A DNA stretch of 64,000 nucleotides from assembly GCA_016872495.1 (NCBI GenBank), contig VGZT01000001.1, positions 124,001 through 188,000 on the forward strand. Direction: 5' to 3'. Origin of the DNA: SAR202 cluster bacterium. GTDB lineage: Bacteria; Chloroflexota; Dehalococcoidia; Lucifugimonadales; Lucifugimonadaceae. Made by a program: the position numbers and the translations under genes. This document shows, piece by piece, positions 61,066 through 64,000 of the stretch. The notes beneath the pieces were generated by a model that did no database searches, was not told the origin of the DNA, and saw only the letters and a list, made by a program, of their open reading frames with translations. Within the stretch, counting starts at the first letter, position 1. Every line of letters begins with the position of its first letter.

Positions 61066-62058
61066 CTAGTCCTCGGGCGTCACGATCGATAGCAGCGGGC
61101 GCGACTCTGCGAGCCTCAGAAAATTCGACATCGCAAAGCGCACCGCGCGTTCGTTGCCTTCGACCGTGCCCCCGGCCCAGTGCGGTGTCACGACGACGTT
61201 CGACATCCTGAGCAACGGGTTGTTCGGATCCGTCGGCTCCTGTTCGAGGACATCCAGCCCGGCGGCTGCAGGCCGGCCCTTCTTCAACGCCCGAATCAGG
61301 GCCGCCTCGTCGATGACCGGTCCGCGACAGGCATTGATCACCACCGCGGTCGGCTTCATCAGGCCAAACTCGCGATCACTCAACATCCCGCGCGTCGAGC
61401 CGTTGAGGGGCACGTGGAGCGTGACGATATCGGAGCGACGCAAGAGCTCGTCCAGGCTGGCCCGGGTCGCCCCGAGCTCGCGGTCCCGCCCGGGCACAAG
61501 CTCGACGACATCGTGGTAAAGGATGTCGACGTCCCAGCCCTGCAGCCGCCTTGCGACCTGCCGTCCGATATTGCCGAACCCGATGATTCCCACCGTCTTG
61601 CCGTTGATCTCGTGTCGCAACGGCAGCTTCTCGAGGCCCTCCCGCCACTTGCCTTGCCGGGTGGTGTCCCAGGAGTCCATGAGGCGGCGATAGACCGACA
61701 GCATCAGGCTGATCGTGTGTTCAGACACGGAAATCGCGTTCGATCCGCCGTTGTTGGCTACCTGGATGCCCAGCTTGTTCAGGCCAGGCACATCGAGGAC
61801 ATCGAAGCCCGCTGACATCAGCTGAATAAGCTTGAGCCGTCGCGCGTGCTGGGCCGTTGAAATCGGGAATTTGCCGCCGACCGCTGGGATCAGCGCATCA
61901 ATATCAGCGAGCTGTTCGATCAACTCTCCTTCCGAGGCAGTGCTATCCACCAGCCTCACGGTCACACCGGCCGGGGCCAGGTCCTTCATGACCTTGAAAC
62001 GGGATACGATTTCGTTCGATTTCGGGTTGGCCAGGAAGGCGACGTTGATCGATGGCAT
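61066..62058 (-). CDS. D-2-hydroxyacid dehydrogenase
   Basis: 330 residues. NAD-binding TVGIIGFGNIGRQVARRL (about 156-173) and the catalytic Arg/Glu/His set: NACRGPVIDE, DVLEQEPTDP, VVTPHWAGGTVEG. ISVSEHTISLMLSVYR in the substrate domain is typical. It would reduce a 2-oxo acid (glyoxylate, hydroxypyruvate or similar) to a D-2-hydroxy acid or the reverse. AAAGGAG stands seven bases before the ATG. A FAD amine oxidase gene lies just upstream on the same strand, 43 bp away. Confidence 0.92.
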   Translation of the reverse strand: MPSINVAFLANPKSNEIVSRFKVMKDLAPAGVTVRLVDSTASEGELIEQLADIDALIPAVGGKFPISTAQHARRLKLIQLMSAGFDVLDVPGLNKLGIQVANNGGSNAISVSEHTISLMLSVYRRLMDSWDTTRQGKWREGLEKLPLRHEINGKTVGIIGFGNIGRQVARRLQGWDVDILYHDVVELVPGRDRELGATRASLDELLRRSDIVTLHVPLNGSTRGMLSDREFGLMKPTAVVINACRGPVIDEAALIRALKKGRPAAAGLDVLEQEPTDPNNPLLRMSNVVVTPHWAGGTVEGNERAVRFAMSNFLRLAESRPLLSIVTPED

Positions 62059-62101
62059 TAACTGCTCCTTTGGCTGGCGATTCTAGCAACGACAGTCCTG
62101 G

Positions 62102-63226
62102 TCACCGGATTGCGAAGCGGCCGCTCCTGAACGGCGCCGGCACCGCGGCCTCGTCGGCATCGATCGCAAGGGCGGCCACCATGCGGGCGATGGCGGGGCT
62201 GAGGAGGATCCCCTTCTTGCCCGCTCCGTTGGCGAGATAGAGGCCGTCGAGCCCGCCGCGGCCGATGATCGGAAGGCCGTCCTTGGCGACCGGGCGAAGG
62301 CACGCCGTCTGCGTTACCAGGCGCGCGGCTTCCAGGGCAGGGGCGAGCCGGAGGACGCCCTCCATGATCGAGGCACGGGCGGCTTCAGTGGTTCGGTCGT
62401 CAAATCCAGGCACGGTTTCATCTGTTGTGCCGACCCAGACCAGCCCGTCGGGCTTGCGTGCTATGTAGTGGCTGTCCAGCGTGACCCGGCTCCGAAAGTC
62501 ATCGCCTGGAAATTCGAGGCGCAGGATCTCGCCCCGCGAGGCATGAATCGGCAACGGTCTGACGCCGGGGATCTCGTCCGTCGATGCCCAGGGCCCGGTG
62601 GCGAGCACGACGATTCCCGCGGGTATCGTCTCCCCGTTACTGAGCGCAACGCCTGTCGCACGTCCATCACGTTCGGTGACGGCCACTGCCGAGCTGCGAA
62701 CGATCCGGCCGCCCCGTTTTTCGAAGGCCCAGCCCAGGCCAAAGGTGTATTTATAGCTGTCGACCTCGTAATGGCTGGAGTGCAGCGCCCCGCCAATGAT
62801 GTCCGGGTTCAGGCGCGGCTCAATCTCCCGCATGCCCTTCTGATCGAGCAGTTCGACCTTGAAGCCTTCTTGCAGCTGCCACCTGGCCTCGCCCTTCAGC
62901 CAGTCGACGCGTCGCTGGTCGAACGCGACCTCGATCGACCTGGCTGGACGGAAGCCGTCGTCCAGGCCGGTCTGGTCTCTGATGTCGTCGGCCAGGCCGC
63001 GGTGGAGCTCCAAGCACTGCTTTGCGACTGGCAGGACCGGGCCCGGGATCCCGGCGCCGGTGGTCGCGTAAAGGCCGCCGTACGCGAAGCCAGATGCGTG
63101 CGAAGCGATGCCGTCTCGTTCGACCAGGCTCACTCGCAACCCACGGCGCGTGAGTTCGTATGCCGTGGCGCAGCCGACTGCGCCGCCGCCCACGACCACC
63201 GCGTCGGGCGCGTTGGGTGCGCTCAC
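62102..63226 (-). CDS. FAD-dependent oxidoreductase (DAO family, glycine/D-amino-acid oxidase-like)
   Basis: ~374 residues from GTG 63226; GTG 63235, closer to the GAGGA site, would add three. VVVGGGAVGCATAYELTRRG (FAD Rossmann), ASHASGFAYGGLYA, LATGPWAS and the C-terminal LRPVAKDGLPIIGRGGLDGL, with LYLANGAGKKGILLSP completing the FAD site, match the DAO group. Substrates in this family are secondary or primary amines and amino acids such as sarcosine, glycine or D-amino acids. Sits 16 bp downstream of the amidohydrolase. Confidence 0.9.
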   Translation of the reverse strand: MSAPNAPDAVVVGGGAVGCATAYELTRRGLRVSLVERDGIASHASGFAYGGLYATTGAGIPGPVLPVAKQCLELHRGLADDIRDQTGLDDGFRPARSIEVAFDQRRVDWLKGEARWQLQEGFKVELLDQKGMREIEPRLNPDIIGGALHSSHYEVDSYKYTFGLGWAFEKRGGRIVRSSAVAVTERDGRATGVALSNGETIPAGIVVLATGPWASTDEIPGVRPLPIHASRGEILRLEFPGDDFRSRVTLDSHYIARKPDGLVWVGTTDETVPGFDDRTTEAARASIMEGVLRLAPALEAARLVTQTACLRPVAKDGLPIIGRGGLDGLYLANGAGKKGILLSPAIARMVAALAIDADEAAVPAPFRSGRFAIR

Positions 63227-63242
63227 CGGTTCCACGCCGTCC

Positions 63243-64000
63243 TCATTTGACCCCGCGTTGTATCTGGCGTCCGGCCTGGTACACGTCCCGCACGTCCCAC
63301 AGCGTCTTGAGATCCCGCAGCGGGTCGCCGCCGACCACGAGCACGTCGGCCTGCCGTCCGGGCTCAAGCCGGCCGGCCTCACGCCCCACGCCGATCGACT
63401 CGGCCGCACCGGAGGTCGCCGACATCAGGGCGTCGCGATTCGAGAGTCCGGCGTCCGCCAGCGCCAGGATCTCGTTCACAAACTCACCCGGGGCGTACCA
63501 CCCCCAGGGCGAGTCGGAGCCTGCGACCATTCGGACGCCTGCGCCGGCCATCTTGCCGACCGCCTCGATCCGCACATCGGAAGTGCGCTTGATCGTTTCC
63601 ATCTCACGCGTTTCCTGCGGCGTCAGCTTGCCATTGATCTCGCGCTTGCGGAGCAGGCGATCGATCCGGGCTCTCTGCACGTATAGGGTTGGATTCACCC
63701 AGGCGCCTGCCTGAACCAGCCGCTCCACGAGGTCGGGCCGAAAGCGGTACTTGCCGTCGGGGTCCACGAAGATGCAGTGGATGATCATGTCCACTTCTGC
63801 GTCCAGGCAGTTCTGGACCCCCTGGGCGGACGTGCAGTGAGCGGCGGTCAGGCGAGCGGCCCGGTGCGCCTCGTCGGTCATCACCCGCAGCTCGGCGACC
63901 GTGTATGACGCACGGTTGGGGTCCGACGTACGGGTGCTGCCGCCGGTCGCCGCGATCTTGATGTAGTCGGCGCCTTCCTTGAGAAGCTTGCGGACTTCCT
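63243..64000 (-). CDS. Amidohydrolase, imidazolonepropionase/prolidase-like (cut by window end)
   Basis: The frame is open to the right edge, so the gene starts beyond 64000; ~252 residues of its C-terminal part are present. The beginning of the visible part, LLKEGADYIKIAATGGSTRT, is the conserved lysine strand of the barrel, followed by a metal histidine region (DEAHRAARLTAAHC) and SGAAESIGVGREAGRLEPGR near the end, typical of the PF01979 group with a C-terminal sandwich domain. GSDSPWGWY contains the metal aspartate. Function is hydrolysis of a cyclic amide, dipeptide or related substrate. Confidence 0.88.
   Translation of the reverse strand, partial: EVRKLLKEGADYIKIAATGGSTRTSDPNRASYTVAELRVMTDEAHRAARLTAAHCTSAQGVQNCLDAEVDMIIHCIFVDPDGKYRFRPDLVERLVQAGAWVNPTLYVQRARIDRLLRKREINGKLTPQETREMETIKRTSDVRIEAVGKMAGAGVRMVAGSDSPWGWYAPGEFVNEILALADAGLSNRDALMSATSGAAESIGVGREAGRLEPGRQADVLVVGGDPLRDLKTLWDVRDVYQAGRQIQRGVK

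Overview
This is about 64 kb of GC-rich bacterial chromosome packed with protein-coding genes and small gaps. I see no insertion sequence, phage genes, CRISPR array or rRNA. There is one tRNA. Most starts have a clear Shine-Dalgarno sequence, and GTG and TTG starts are common. An 11-gene complex I operon without nuoEFG, an anchor-less type-E succinate dehydrogenase, a zinc-containing alpha2-type glycyl-tRNA synthetase, and a long run of amidases, short-chain dehydrogenases (SDRs), amidohydrolases, aldo/keto reductases and an enolase-superfamily dehydratase together suggest a Chloroflexota member. A Dehalococcoidia/SAR202-like heterotroph is the best guess, but this is inference from gene content, not from a phylogenetic marker.

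Region 1 (1-16.8 kb, + strand) is an energy-metabolism block. It starts with the tail of a zinc alcohol dehydrogenase, then nuoABCDHIJK, a small DUF2007-like gene, nuoLMN, NAD kinase, a Nudix hydrolase, and sdhA-sdhB-sdhE. The sdhE product is a CCG-domain protein that replaces the usual membrane anchors. A HEPN-like gene follows. Region 2 (16.8-24.8 kb) carries the minus-strand set pccB-icd-mdh (propionyl-CoA carboxylase beta, isocitrate and malate dehydrogenases), then folP-folK on the plus strand, then a CopD-like membrane protein and glyS on the minus strand.

Region 3 (24.8-44 kb) is a mosaic of catabolic genes: SDR, two amidases, a galactonate-dehydratase-like enzyme, a split D-glutamate cyclase (DUF1445 plus DUF4392), an MFS exporter, an aminotransferase, soluble transhydrogenase, tRNA-Gly, NHL protein, amidohydrolase, LON-domain protein, M20 and DUF885 hydrolases. 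Region 4 (44-54.4 kb) centres on glycolate. An alanine-glyoxylate-type aminotransferase converges on an eight-gene minus-strand operon: HpcH aldolase, zinc ADH, glcD, Gfo/Idh, two aldo/keto reductases, glcE, glcF. It would oxidise glycolate to glyoxylate and aminate it to glycine, while companion dehydrogenases and an aldolase act on an unidentified sugar acid or polyol.

Region 5 (54.5-64 kb) holds gamma-glutamyltransferase, a threonine-synthase-like enzyme, a 670-bp gene graveyard, an aminotransferase, RDD protein, SDR, small membrane protein, 2-hydroxyacid dehydrogenase, FAD amine/amino-acid oxidase and an amidohydrolase cut by the window end. The graveyard contains a decayed secreted-protein gene with an internal stop and a possible histidine-kinase tail. 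No gene in the window looks like a transcription factor. Regulatory signals I can support are a few -10 boxes, two palindromes at 43951-44000, and strong hairpins at 27215 and 32175.
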